A DNA stretch of 39,874 nt. Source: Methylobacterium trifolii (lineage in GTDB: Bacteria > Pseudomonadota > Alphaproteobacteria > Rhizobiales > Beijerinckiaceae). Under the pieces are notes generated by a model, which saw only the letters and a program-made list of their open reading frames with translations, was not told where the DNA came from and made no database searches. Of the stretch, positions 1 to 8,666 are shown one piece after another. Position 1 is the stretch's first letter; each line of letters opens with the position of its first letter. The position numbers and the translations under genes were made by a program. Location of the stretch: contig NZ_BPRB01000198.1 of assembly GCF_022179685.1 (NCBI RefSeq), positions 1 through 39,874 of the forward strand, written 5' to 3'.

Positions 1-7
1 CAGCGGG

Positions 8-90
8 CCTCGAAGGAGCCCTCCAGAAGCCACGGCGATCCCTGGAGCCCTCCTTCGAGGCGGCTGCCGCCGCACCTCAGGATGCGGGGA
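8..90. repeat. REP-like palindromic repeat
   Basis: Positions 8-26 and 42-60 form an inverted repeat of 19 bases with two central mismatches. The right arm runs into a second palindrome at 48-90, with an inner GC-rich stem (gcggc/gccgc) and a CCTCAGGATG-type tail. Short intergenic palindromes with CTCCTTCGAGG and CCTCAGGATG ends are common dispersed repeats in Hyphomicrobiales genomes, as I recall. No second copy is visible in this window. It lies beyond the 3' end of the MFS gene and could also act as a transcription end or mRNA stabiliser. Confidence 0.5.
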
Positions 91-132
91 TGGGTGGGAG
101 TAGCCGGGATTTCATCCGCGGTACGGCATAGA

Positions 133-1326
133 TCACTCCGCCGGGGCCAGAGCGCGCACGTCCCCCCGCGCCAGGCCGAAAAAGGCGAGCGCCGCGAGCC
201 AGATCACGAGGCCGAACACGGCCGCCGTCCCGAGGACGAGCCCGAAGCCGCCCCGCTCGTGCAGGAGCGCGATCATCGGCACCACGAAGCCGCTGACCGT
301 GAAGCCCAGGAAGTAGCGCACACTGTAGGCCTTGGCCCTGTGGTCGGCCGGGACGTAGCGGGCCACCATGGCGTCGTTGATGACCACCTGCCCGTAGAGG
401 GCCGCGATGGTGAGCACGAGCCCCAACAGCATCGGGATGCCGGAGGTGACGGCCGCGAGGCCGAGGCCGATGGGCTGCAGCGCGGCCAGCGTCACGAACA
501 GCGTCGGCAGGCTGTAGCGGTCGATCAGGCGCCCCATGGCCAACTGCATCAGGGCGCCGAAGACGAACACGGCGCTGGCCAGCGATCCGATCAGGGCCAG
601 GGGCAGGCCGTCGCCGAGCCGTTCGTCGATCACCTTCGGCATGGCGATGGTGGTGACGTTGAAGGTCATGCCCCCGGCCACCACCGCGATGGCGAACACC
701 ACGAGCAGGGGCACCGGGCGCGAGACCGCGATGAGCGGCGCGAGCCCGGCCTTGCGGGCGCCTCCGTCGCCGTCGCCGGGCACGAGGGCGAGGAAGGCCG
801 CCCCGCAGGCGAGGCAGACGAGGCCGGGCAGCACGAAGGCCGCCCGCCAGCCCAGGCTCGCCGCGACCAGCGCTGTGATGCCGGAGGCGGTGGCGGCGCC
901 GAAATTGCCCCACACCCCGTTCACGCCGAGGTCGCGCCCGAGGCGGCGGGCATGGGTGACGAGCATGGTCGAGCCGACCGGATGGTAGATCGCCGAGGCG
1001 ACGCCGAGCACGCAGAGCCAGATTGCGAAGGCGACGGGGCTCGCAGCACTCGCGACCCCGAGGCACGAGAGACCGTAACCGAGGAAGAACACCGCCAGCA
1101 TGGTGCGCCGCCCGAACCGGTCGGCGAGCCAGCCCATGGGCAGCGAGCACAGGCCGAAGGCGACGAAGGCGCCGGTGGCGAGCCCGATGAGTTCGCCGTA
1201 GCCGAGGCCCGTCTGCGCCGCGATGGCGATCACCGCGGTCGGGTAGATCAGCAGCACGAAGTGGTCGAGGGCGTGCGCGACGTTCACGAAGCGCAGGGTG
1301 CGGCGGGACAGGGTGTCGGCATCCAT
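133..1326 (-). CDS. MFS transporter (12-TM exporter or permease)
   Basis: This 397-residue protein has the hydrophobic pattern of about twelve membrane helices expected of the Major Facilitator Superfamily. The loop after helix 2 carries the family signature (GWLADRFGRR, near residues 65-75), and the N terminus (NVAHALDHFVLLIYP) resembles the fosmidomycin-resistance-like subgroup common in rhizobia. It would act in the inner membrane as a proton-coupled carrier, and the substrate is unknown. The ATG is preceded by a GAGAGG-like ribosome site. It is divergent from the AraC-type gene that starts 107 bases away, an arrangement typical of an efflux pump and its regulator (compare E. coli NimT/NimR). 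Confidence 0.85.
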   Translation of the reverse strand: MDADTLSRRTLRFVNVAHALDHFVLLIYPTAVIAIAAQTGLGYGELIGLATGAFVAFGLCSLPMGWLADRFGRRTMLAVFFLGYGLSCLGVASAASPVAFAIWLCVLGVASAIYHPVGSTMLVTHARRLGRDLGVNGVWGNFGAATASGITALVAASLGWRAAFVLPGLVCLACGAAFLALVPGDGDGGARKAGLAPLIAVSRPVPLLVVFAIAVVAGGMTFNVTTIAMPKVIDERLGDGLPLALIGSLASAVFVFGALMQLAMGRLIDRYSLPTLFVTLAALQPIGLGLAAVTSGIPMLLGLVLTIAALYGQVVINDAMVARYVPADHRAKAYSVRYFLGFTVSGFVVPMIALLHERGGFGLVLGTAAVFGLVIWLAALAFFGLARGDVRALAPAE

Positions 1327-1432
1327 CGGACGGGCCTCTCTCCGTTCGCGCCGATCCCTACATGACCCGCTGGACGGCGTCGGGCCGAAAGCCTACGCGA
1401 TCGGGCCAAACACGACGGGGTGGATCGCGCCC

Positions 1433-2200
1433 ATGCGCTCGGACCGGGCCGAGGATTACCAGGACGTCCCGCGCAGCGTCGCGGTGATGCCCAAGGCGTT
1501 CGCGGCCGAGAGCCGGACCGGGCGCCACAGCCATCCCCGCGCGCAGCTCCTCTACGCCACGATGGGGCTGATGACGGCCGAGGCCGAGGACGGCACCTGG
1601 GTCGTGCCGGAGGGCCACGCCCTCTGGATACCGCCGCGCCTGCCGCACGCCGTCGTCATGCACGGGGCCGTCTCGATGTGCTCCGCCTACCTCGCCGCCG
1701 AGGCGGTCGCCGGCTTCCCGGCGCGCGCGCGGGTGATCCAGGTCTCGCCCCTGCTGGCGGCGGTGATCGCGGCGCTGACGCGGGAGCCGGTCCTCTACGC
1801 GGTCGACGGGCGCGGCGGGCATCTGGCCGCCCTGGTGCTCGACGAGATTGGGCGGGCGCCGGAGACGCCCCTGACCCTGCCCCTGCCGCGCGATGCCCGG
1901 CTGCGGCGCGTCTGCCTCGGCCTGATCGCCGACCCGGCCTCGCCCTTCGACCTCGACGCCTGGGCGCTGCGCGCAGGCGCCAGCCGGCGCACCCTGACGC
2001 GGGGGTTCCGCCAGGAGACGGGCCTGAGCTTCGGGGACTGGCGGACGCGGGCGCGGGTGGTGCGGGCGCTGGCGCTCACGGCGGACGGGCGGCCGATGCG
2101 CGAGGTCGCGGCCGCGGTCGGCTACCGCAGCCCCCAGGCCCTGCGCCTCCGGATGGACCGGCTGCTCGCCGGGGCGGGACAGGGACCGGATAAGGGTTAG
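1433..2200 (+). CDS. AraC family transcriptional regulator with cupin N-domain
   Basis: The protein has 255 residues from the ATG at 1433. An open frame extends further upstream but would overlap the divergent MFS start, so I prefer this start. Residues about 15-100 form an AraC-binding cupin (RTGRHSHPRAQLLY, then a WVVPEGHALWIPP turn). The C terminus has the DNA-binding region, with a clear first helix-turn-helix (DLDAWALRAGASRRTLTRGF) and GLSFGDWR linker. The second helix-turn-helix keeps VAAAVGYRSPQA but ends in LRLRMDRLLAG instead of the usual aromatic-rich recognition helix. It probably controls the divergent MFS gene in response to a small ligand. Function is inferred from family and position. 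Confidence 0.82.
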   Translation: MRSDRAEDYQDVPRSVAVMPKAFAAESRTGRHSHPRAQLLYATMGLMTAEAEDGTWVVPEGHALWIPPRLPHAVVMHGAVSMCSAYLAAEAVAGFPARARVIQVSPLLAAVIAALTREPVLYAVDGRGGHLAALVLDEIGRAPETPLTLPLPRDARLRRVCLGLIADPASPFDLDAWALRAGASRRTLTRGFRQETGLSFGDWRTRARVVRALALTADGRPMREVAAAVGYRSPQALRLRMDRLLAGAGQGPDKG

Positions 2201-2243
2201 TGGCCCAAGTCCGACGGTTGGTCCCGTCGGCTATCAACCCTTA
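2191..2243. terminator. Possible terminator after the AraC gene
   Basis: An outer 8-base inverted repeat (taagggtt at 2191-2198, aaccctta at 2236-2243) encloses a perfect 7-base hairpin (2211-2217 with 2224-2230, loop TTGGTC). The outer left arm overlaps the stop codon region. There is no strong T-run, so termination is only suggested. Confidence 0.4.
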
Positions 2244-2292
2244 ACAGCCGCTGTGGTTGTTCTCGGCGCCGTCCTATGCTGATGGGCTCACT

Positions 2293-2961
2293 ATGATGGA
2301 CCTCCCACAGCTGCGTCGTCTTCTGCTGCTCGGCAGCGGCCTGCTCATCGCGGTCTATCTTGGTCTCGCATTTGGCACAGCGCCGTCCCGGGACAGAGTT
2401 CAGGTCATCCTGCCGTTTTGGGTCCATCATCTCCCGACTGCGGGCTTCATCCTGTTCCTGCTCTCCCAATTGGCTGCGGTTGCCACCAGACGAGGATGGC
2501 GGCGGCTCACACCCTTGCTGAGCCTTGGGCTCGCGTTTCCTCTGTTCGTCGTGGTCATAGGCTTCGTGCAGGTGGCTACAGTGCGTTCGGAAATCGACCG
2601 CGTCAGTCTTCCGAGTGGCCGGGTTGTCATGATGACCATCGGGCCTGGAATAACGGATACAATCTTCGGTCTTTGGGAGAAGGCGGGTTGGTGGTGTTGG
2701 CAGACCCCTTTCGAGGCGGCCTCTGACATCACATATTCGGAGGACCATTCCTTCACGAGCAACCCCCGCCTCGTAGTCACTGCTGACGGTCGGTATCTGC
2801 TTATTCGGCGAGGCGGTATCTGGACGGATTGCTGGGCGATCGTGACTGGCCTGAACTCGTGCCTGCCAGGGGAGCAGAACAGCCCTGATAAGCGAGAAGA
2901 TTGGATCGACCGCTCCGAGCGCATCGCAGGCATCGTTGGGGCTGATCCGTCCTCACCCTGA
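2293..2961 (+). CDS. Hypothetical membrane protein, three TM helices
   Basis: I do not recognise this protein. From the ATG at 2293 it has 222 residues. An in-frame TTG at 2257 is possible but lacks a better ribosome site. There are three hydrophobic segments (about residues 8-28, 42-61 and 74-95) followed by a roughly 125-residue soluble tail with three Cys residues (in WCWQ, TDCW and SCLP), which might form disulfides outside the cytoplasm. The base composition is visibly less GC-rich than the flanking genes, with many A/T third positions, suggesting recent acquisition. It stands alone between the AraC and ggt genes. The frames on the opposite strand here are hydrophilic shadows. Confidence 0.5.
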   Translation: MMDLPQLRRLLLLGSGLLIAVYLGLAFGTAPSRDRVQVILPFWVHHLPTAGFILFLLSQLAAVATRRGWRRLTPLLSLGLAFPLFVVVIGFVQVATVRSEIDRVSLPSGRVVMMTIGPGITDTIFGLWEKAGWWCWQTPFEAASDITYSEDHSFTSNPRLVVTADGRYLLIRRGGIWTDCWAIVTGLNSCLPGEQNSPDKREDWIDRSERIAGIVGADPSSP

Positions 2962-3049
2962 CGATCATCCGGTTCGCTTTGTCGTTCAACGACCGCTTGC
3001 CACCTATCATTGACGGTCGCGGCAGGTACCAAGTATCGGATTTCCACCC

Positions 3050-4828
3050 CTACTCGCCGACCGCGGCGCCTGCGGGACGGCGGTTGTCGTTGGCCCCGTA
3101 GAGCAGGTCCGGCCGCATCCGGGTGGTGCGCGAGGCGTCATTGCCGGAATCCCCCGGCCCGGGGGCGGGCGGGGCGGCACCGCGCACCGCGATCAGTTCG
3201 TCGGCCCCCCACGGCGTCTGCTCGACCAGGGTGTGGCCCATGCCGCGCAGGATCGCCTTGGTGTCCGCCGAGAGGGCGAAGGGCTCGGCGTAGACGGTGT
3301 CCGGCAGCCACTGGTGGTGGATGCGGGGGGCGTCGACCGCTTCCTGCGGCTCCATGCCGTGGTCGAGCATGTTCATGATCGTCTGCGCGTTGATGGTGAT
3401 GATGCGCGAGCCGCCGGGCGAGCCCGTGACCATGACCACGCGCCCGTCCCGCAGCACCACGGTCGGGGCCATCGAGGACAGGGGGCGCTTGCCGGGCGCG
3501 ATGGCGTTGGCCGTGCCCTGCACCAGGCCGAACAGGTTCGGCACGCCGGGCTTGACCGTGAAGTCGTCCATCTCGTTGTTGAGCAGGAAGCCCGTGTCCC
3601 CCGCGATCACCCCGGCGCCGAAGAAGCCGTTGATCGTGTAGGTGAGGGAGACCGCGTTGCCGGCCTTGTCCATCACCGAGAGGTGGGTGGTCTCCGGCTT
3701 TTCGCGCGGCGGGATGCCGAGGCTCTCAGCATTCGGCCGAATCTCCGCGGAGGGTGTGGCCCTGTCGGGCCGGATCGCGGCACGCAGGGTCTCGGCGTAG
3801 GCCGGCGAGAGCAGGCGCGCGACCGGGTTGTCAACGAAGGCCGGGTCCCCGAGGAAGGTGTTGCGGTCGGCATAGGCGCGCCGCATCGCCTCGACCATCA
3901 GGTGGATTGTGGCGGCCGAATTGAAGCCTGAGGCCCGCAGGTCGTAACCGCCGAGCACGGTCAGGATCTGACAGAGCGTCGTCCCGCCCGACGAGGGCGG
4001 GGGCGCCGACAGGATGGTCGCGCCGCGGTAGCTGCAGGTCACGGGCTCGGAATCCGTGACCGTGTAGGCGGCAAAGTCGGCCGCCGTCATGAGGCCGCCG
4101 CCGGCCTTCGAGGCCGCCTCCACCTTGCGCGGGATCTCGCCCCTGTAGAACGCGTCCGAGCCGCCGTCCGCGATCGCCTGGAGGGTGCGGGCGAGGTCCG
4201 CCTGGACCAGCCGGTCGCCGGGCCGGTAGGGGCTGCCGTCCGGCCGCAGGAAGATGCCCGCGACGTTGCCCTCCCTGGCAAACAGCTTGGTGCCCGCCTC
4301 CAGGATGTCGGTGTCGCCGCGGGTGAGGACGAAGCCGTCGCGGGCGAGCGCGACCGCCGGTTGCAGGACGCGCGCGAGCGGCAGCGTGCCGTATTTCGCC
4401 AGCGCCGTGTTGAGGCCGAGCACCGTGCCGGGGATGCCGGCCGCCTTCCAGCCCCGCAGGCTTGCGTCCTTGATCGGGTTGCCGGCGGCGTCGAGGTACA
4501 TGTCCCGGCTGGCGGCGGCGGGCGCCGTCTCGCGGAAGTTGATGAAGCGGCTGCGCCCGTCGGCCGTGTGCAGCACCATGAAGCCGCCGCCGCCGATGTT
4601 GCCGCAGCAGGGGTTGGTCACGGCCTCGGCGTAGGCCACCGCCACCGCCGCGTCGACGGCGTTGCCGCCGGCCCTCAGGATGTCCGCGCCGATCTGCGAG
4701 GCGAGACGCTGGGAGGAGACCACCATCCCGTTTTCCGCCTCGACCGCCGGGCCGGAGGCGGCCCGCGCATCGGGGGCGAGGAGCGCGAGCACCGCCGCAA
4801 ACAGGAGCCTGCTTGACCGCTTCGCCAT
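3050..4828 (-). CDS. Gamma-glutamyltransferase, exported
   Basis: This 592-residue Ntn-hydrolase has a Sec signal peptide (MAKRSSRLLFAAVLALLAPD, cut near ARA-ASG), so it acts in the periplasm. It transfers or hydrolyses the gamma-glutamyl group of glutathione and related peptides. The nucleophile after autocleavage should be Thr380 in PETTHLSVMD, which would split the chain into subunits of about 40 and 22 kDa. The small subunit keeps LLNNEMDDFT, the KRPLSSMAPT segment and the GSPGGSRI oxyanion region (469-476), all matching E. coli Ggt. Length and domain order are normal, apart from a poorly conserved Pro/Gly-rich tail after residue 550. It is divergent from a second family member 138 bases away. 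Confidence 0.93.
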   Translation of the reverse strand: MAKRSSRLLFAAVLALLAPDARAASGPAVEAENGMVVSSQRLASQIGADILRAGGNAVDAAVAVAYAEAVTNPCCGNIGGGGFMVLHTADGRSRFINFRETAPAAASRDMYLDAAGNPIKDASLRGWKAAGIPGTVLGLNTALAKYGTLPLARVLQPAVALARDGFVLTRGDTDILEAGTKLFAREGNVAGIFLRPDGSPYRPGDRLVQADLARTLQAIADGGSDAFYRGEIPRKVEAASKAGGGLMTAADFAAYTVTDSEPVTCSYRGATILSAPPPSSGGTTLCQILTVLGGYDLRASGFNSAATIHLMVEAMRRAYADRNTFLGDPAFVDNPVARLLSPAYAETLRAAIRPDRATPSAEIRPNAESLGIPPREKPETTHLSVMDKAGNAVSLTYTINGFFGAGVIAGDTGFLLNNEMDDFTVKPGVPNLFGLVQGTANAIAPGKRPLSSMAPTVVLRDGRVVMVTGSPGGSRIITINAQTIMNMLDHGMEPQEAVDAPRIHHQWLPDTVYAEPFALSADTKAILRGMGHTLVEQTPWGADELIAVRGAAPPAPGPGDSGNDASRTTRMRPDLLYGANDNRRPAGAAVGE

Positions 4829-4965
4829 GGGCCTATCCCTTCCGCGTCGTCTCGGGTTCCGGCACGATGCCTAGCACAGCCGCCGAGGCTGGCCAGCCGG
4901 TTGCCCGCGTGGACCGGGCCGGTAATCATGCCGGCCAACCGCGCCGATGGGGAAGGACCCGACCC

Positions 4966-6555
4966 GTGAGGAACTTCGAGAAGCCCGGACGCTCCCCGGT
5001 CTACGCCGCGCAGGCCGCGGTCGCGACCTCGCATCCCCTGGCCACGCTCACCGCGATCGAGACCCTGCGCGGGGGCGGCAACGCGGTGGATGCGGGCATC
5101 GCCGCCTTGGCGGTGCAATGCGTGGTCGATCCGCTGATGACCGGCATCGGCGGCGACTGCTTCGCCCTCTACGTGCCCAAGGGCGCCTCGGTGCCGGTGG
5201 CCCTGAACGGCTCGGGCCGCAGCCCGGCTGCGGCCACCGACGCGTGGTACCTCGAGAACGGGGTCGCGATCACCCCGACCTCGCCCCATGCCGTGACCGT
5301 GCCCGGTGCGATCGCGGCCTGGGACAGGCTGGTCGCGGACCACGGCAGCCGGTCGCTGGGAGACCTGCTCCAGCCGGCGATCCGCTACGCGGAAGAGGGC
5401 TTTCCGGTGCAGCCGCGGGTCGCCTGGGACTGGGCCCGCAGCGTCGAGCGGATCGGGTGGGACCCGGCGGCGGCGGCGACCTACCTGCCCGGCGGCCGGG
5501 CGCCGGAAGCGGGCCAGCGCATCCGCCACGAACGGCTCGGAGCCACCCTCCGGCGCATCGCGGCACAAGGCCCGCGCGGGTTCTACGAGGGACCGGTGGC
5601 GGCCGACATCGTCGCGCGCCTGCGGGAACTCGGCGGCCTGCATACCCTGGAGGACTTCGCGCAGGCCGCCCCCGAGATCGTGACGCCGATCGCGACGCGC
5701 TACCGCGGCTACGACGTGTACGAGTGCCCGCCCGCCGGCCAGGGCCTGGCCGCGCTGATGATGCTCAACGTGCTCGAACCCCACGACGTGGCGGGCCTGT
5801 CCGACCTCGACCGGGTGCATCTGTTCGCCGAGGCCTGCAAGCAGGCCTACCACCACCGCGACGCCCTGTTCGCCGATCCGGGCCTCCACGACGTGCCCGT
5901 GGCGCACCTGCTGTCGGATGCCTGGCGGGCTTCCGCGCACGGGGCCATCGACATGGCGCGTGCCCGCGAGCCGGTGATCTACCCCGAGATCGCGCGGGAG
6001 GCCGCGCACCGGGACACGGTCTACCTCAGCGTGGTCGACCGGGACGGCAACGCGCTCTCGCTGATCAACTCCCTGTTCCAGGGCTTCGGCACCGGCATCA
6101 TGGCGCCGGAGAGCGGGGTGCTGCTGCACAACCGCGGCCTCTCCTTCCGGATCGAGCCGGGCCATCCCAACACCATCGCCCCGCGCAAGCGCCCGATGCA
6201 CACCATCATCCCCGGCATGCTGATGCGGGACGGGCGGGCGGTCGCGCCCTTCGGCGTGATGGGCGGCCACTACCAGGCGATGGGCCACGTGGAACTGCTC
6301 ACCGGCCTGCTCGACCGGGGCCTCGACGTGCAGGAGGCCCTGGATGCCCCGCGCAGCTTCGCCTATGGCGGCGAGGTCGAGATGGAGGGCGGGTTCACCG
6401 AGGCCGTGATCCAGGGGATGGCCGCGCGCGGCCACCGCACCGTGCGGGCGCCGCTTCCCATCGGCGGCGGGCAGGTCATCTGGATCGACCACGCCGCCGG
6501 CACCCTGGCGGCGGGGTCCGACCCGCGCAAGGACGGCAGCGCGCTGGGTTATTGA
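4966..6555 (+). CDS. Gamma-glutamyltransferase family protein, cytoplasmic type
   Basis: The protein has 529 residues from a GTG at 4966, chosen because GGAAGGA lies 8 or so bases upstream and the resulting N terminus (RNFEKPGRS) is the usual start of this subfamily. The frame continues upstream only into the promoter region of the divergent ggt. There is no signal peptide, so it should be cytosolic, like the YwrD-type enzymes. The predicted autocleavage Thr is residue 351 (DTVYLSVVD), and LLHNRGLSF replaces the LLNNEMDDF of true Ggt, so substrate specificity probably differs. It may hydrolyse gamma-glutamyl amides or act on another N-acyl amino acid. Its 3' end overlaps the convergent tkt stop by 7 bases. 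Confidence 0.88.
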   Translation: MRNFEKPGRSPVYAAQAAVATSHPLATLTAIETLRGGGNAVDAGIAALAVQCVVDPLMTGIGGDCFALYVPKGASVPVALNGSGRSPAAATDAWYLENGVAITPTSPHAVTVPGAIAAWDRLVADHGSRSLGDLLQPAIRYAEEGFPVQPRVAWDWARSVERIGWDPAAAATYLPGGRAPEAGQRIRHERLGATLRRIAAQGPRGFYEGPVAADIVARLRELGGLHTLEDFAQAAPEIVTPIATRYRGYDVYECPPAGQGLAALMMLNVLEPHDVAGLSDLDRVHLFAEACKQAYHHRDALFADPGLHDVPVAHLLSDAWRASAHGAIDMARAREPVIYPEIAREAAHRDTVYLSVVDRDGNALSLINSLFQGFGTGIMAPESGVLLHNRGLSFRIEPGHPNTIAPRKRPMHTIIPGMLMRDGRAVAPFGVMGGHYQAMGHVELLTGLLDRGLDVQEALDAPRSFAYGGEVEMEGGFTEAVIQGMAARGHRTVRAPLPIGGGQVIWIDHAAGTLAAGSDPRKDGSALGY

Positions 6556-8561
6556 GTGCCCGGCTGCCCGCGAAGGCGGGCCAGCGCGGCGTCCGCCACG
6601 GCCTCGGCGGTGATGCCGAAATGCTTGAATAGCTCCTCGGCGGGTCCCGAGGCGCCGAAGCCCGTCATGCCGACGAACCCGCCGTCCTCGCCGATCCAGC
6701 GGTCCCAGCCCTGGCGGATGGCCGCCTCCACCGCGACGCGGATGCTGCCGGGCGGGATGGTGGCGCGGCGGTACTCCGCATCCTGCGCCTCGAAGGCCTC
6801 CCAGGAGGGCATCGAGACCACGGCGGTCGGGTAGCCTTCGGCCTGGAGGCGGTCGCGGGCGGCGAGCGCCAGGGCGACCTCGGAGCCGGTGCCGATCAGG
6901 GTGATCGCCCGCGCCCCGCCCTCGGCCTCCGCCAGGACGTAGGCGCCGCGGGCGCTCCGGTTCTCGCCGTCAGCGTCGCGCCGCAGGGCCGGCAGGGGCT
7001 GGCGCGAGCAGATCAGCGAGGTCGGCCCGTGGCGGTTGGCCAGCGCCATCTCCCAGCACTCGACGGCCTCCACCGCATCGGCCGGGCGCAGCACCAGCAT
7101 GTTGGGGATGGCGCGCAGCGAGGCGAGGTACTCGACCGGCTGGTGGGTCGGGCCGTTGCGGCCGATGCCGATAGAATCGTGGCTGTAGACCGTGATCACC
7201 GGCAGATCCATCAGCGCCGCCATGCGCAAGGAGGGGCGCATGTAGTCGGAGAAGACGAGGTAGGTCGCCCCCACCGGCGCCAGCCCGCGATGGGCGGCCA
7301 TGCCGTTCATCATCGAGCCCATGGCGTGCTCGCGGATGCCGTAATGCAGGTAGCGCCCGCTCCGGTCCGTCGCGGTGAAGGCCGCCAAGTCCTGCTTGTG
7401 GCGGGTCGGTCCTTCGAGGTCCGGGGCGCCGCTGAACAGTTCGGGGATCGCGCGGACGAGGTCGGCCAGGATCTCGGCCGAGACCTCGATCGTGGCCCGG
7501 GCCTCGCCGGCCCCGGCGAGCCGCTCCCGGATCGGGCGCAGGGCGGCACGCCAATCCTCGGGGAGGCGGGCCTGCATCACGCGCTCGAACTCGGCGCGGG
7601 CCTCCGGCGGCAGGGCGGCGAGGCGGTCGCTCCAGGATTCGTAGGCCGCACGATTGCGCTCCGTGGTTCCCGCGCGCCACGCGGCGGCCACGTCGTCGGG
7701 CACGGTGAAGGCAGGGTCCGTCCAGCCGCGGGCCTCCCGCGCCTCGGCGAGGTCGGCGGGAAAGACGCGCCCGCCATGGGCCCCGCGCTTGCCCTCGAGG
7801 CGGGGCAGGCCGCGCCCGATCACCGTGGCGCAGGCGATCAGGGTCGGGCGCGGATCGCCCTCGGCTCGCGCGAGGGCGGCCGAGACCGCCTCCACGTCGT
7901 GCCCGTCCGCGTCGAGCACCTGCCAGTCGGCGGCGCGAAAGCGCGCACGCACGTCCTCGGAGATCGAGAGGTCGGTGCCGCCGTCGTCGGTGATGCGGTT
8001 GTCGTCCCAGAGGAAGACGAGCTTGCCCAGCCGCAGGTGGCCGGCGAGCGAGATCACCTCGTGGGCGATGCCCTCCATCAGGCAGCCGTCGCCGACGAGC
8101 GCGTAGGTGCGGTGGTCCACCAGCTCCGGCCCGAACTGGGCGGCGAGCCTGGCCTCGGCCACCGCCATGCCCACGGCGTTGGCGATGCCCTGCCCCAGCG
8201 GCCCGGTGGTCGCCTCGATGCCGAGATGGGCCGCGATCTCCGGGTGGCCGTGGGTGTGCGAGCCGAGCTCGCGGAAGCGCCGGATCTGCTCCATCGGCAT
8301 GCCCACGTAGCCCGCCAGATGCAGGACGGAATAGAGCAGCATCGAGCCGTGGCCGTTCGAGAGCACGAAGCGGTCGCGGTCGGCCCATTCGGGATCGGCC
8401 GGGTTGCACTTGAGGTGGCGGGTGAACAGGGCGGTGGCGATCTCGGCGCAGCCGAGCGGCGCGCCGGGATGGCCGTCGCCGGCCCGCTCGATGGCGTCCA
8501 GCGACAGGAAGCGGATCGCGTCGGCCATGCGCGCGACGGGTGCGGTCTCGGGTGCAGGCAT
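6549..8561 (-). CDS. Transketolase, full length
   Basis: This 670-residue thiamine diphosphate enzyme moves two-carbon ketol units between sugar phosphates in the pentose phosphate and Calvin-type rearrangements. The ATG at 8561 is preceded by GGAG about 9 bases upstream; an earlier TTG at 8582 is less likely. The conserved active-site His31 sits in GDGHPG, SNGHGS follows at 68-73, and the TPP motif runs from GDG at 158 to the DDN ending at 188. The catalytic Glu is in REHAMGSMMNG. Domain order (PP, Pyr, C-terminal) and length are normal. It is the last gene of the TRAP/split-transketolase operon, 105 bases after dctQM and behind a very stable hairpin, so it may be expressed at a different level. 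It could be an operon-specific second copy of tkt. Confidence 0.93.
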   Translation of the reverse strand: MPAPETAPVARMADAIRFLSLDAIERAGDGHPGAPLGCAEIATALFTRHLKCNPADPEWADRDRFVLSNGHGSMLLYSVLHLAGYVGMPMEQIRRFRELGSHTHGHPEIAAHLGIEATTGPLGQGIANAVGMAVAEARLAAQFGPELVDHRTYALVGDGCLMEGIAHEVISLAGHLRLGKLVFLWDDNRITDDGGTDLSISEDVRARFRAADWQVLDADGHDVEAVSAALARAEGDPRPTLIACATVIGRGLPRLEGKRGAHGGRVFPADLAEAREARGWTDPAFTVPDDVAAAWRAGTTERNRAAYESWSDRLAALPPEARAEFERVMQARLPEDWRAALRPIRERLAGAGEARATIEVSAEILADLVRAIPELFSGAPDLEGPTRHKQDLAAFTATDRSGRYLHYGIREHAMGSMMNGMAAHRGLAPVGATYLVFSDYMRPSLRMAALMDLPVITVYSHDSIGIGRNGPTHQPVEYLASLRAIPNMLVLRPADAVEAVECWEMALANRHGPTSLICSRQPLPALRRDADGENRSARGAYVLAEAEGGARAITLIGTGSEVALALAARDRLQAEGYPTAVVSMPSWEAFEAQDAEYRRATIPPGSIRVAVEAAIRQGWDRWIGEDGGFVGMTGFGASGPAEELFKHFGITAEAVADAALARLRGQPGTQ

Positions 8562-8620
8562 GGGGCATCGCTCCGGCGGCAAGGCTGCGGGATGGGTTTC
8601 GGATCGCGAAGGGGCGTGGG

Positions 8621-8656
8621 GCGGGAGCGGGCGGGGTCGTCCCCGCCCGCTCCCGC
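8621..8656. repeat. 16-bp perfect GC hairpin between dctQM and tkt
   Basis: Positions 8621-8636 and 8641-8656 are perfect reverse complements separated by the tetraloop TCGT. The stem is almost all G-C. No T-run follows on the minus strand, so it is not a classical Rho-independent terminator. It may stabilise the upstream mRNA end or partly attenuate read-through into tkt. Confidence 0.75.
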
Positions 8657-8666
8657 GCGGCTGTCC

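Noticed and set aside
2197..3047. Minus-strand open frames opposite the orphan membrane protein
   Set aside because: They are hydrophilic complements with no ribosome sites or motifs; the plus frame has coherent membrane helices.
8621..8656. Rho-independent terminator
   Set aside because: The stem is strong but no T-run follows on the transcribed strand, so I list it as a hairpin only.
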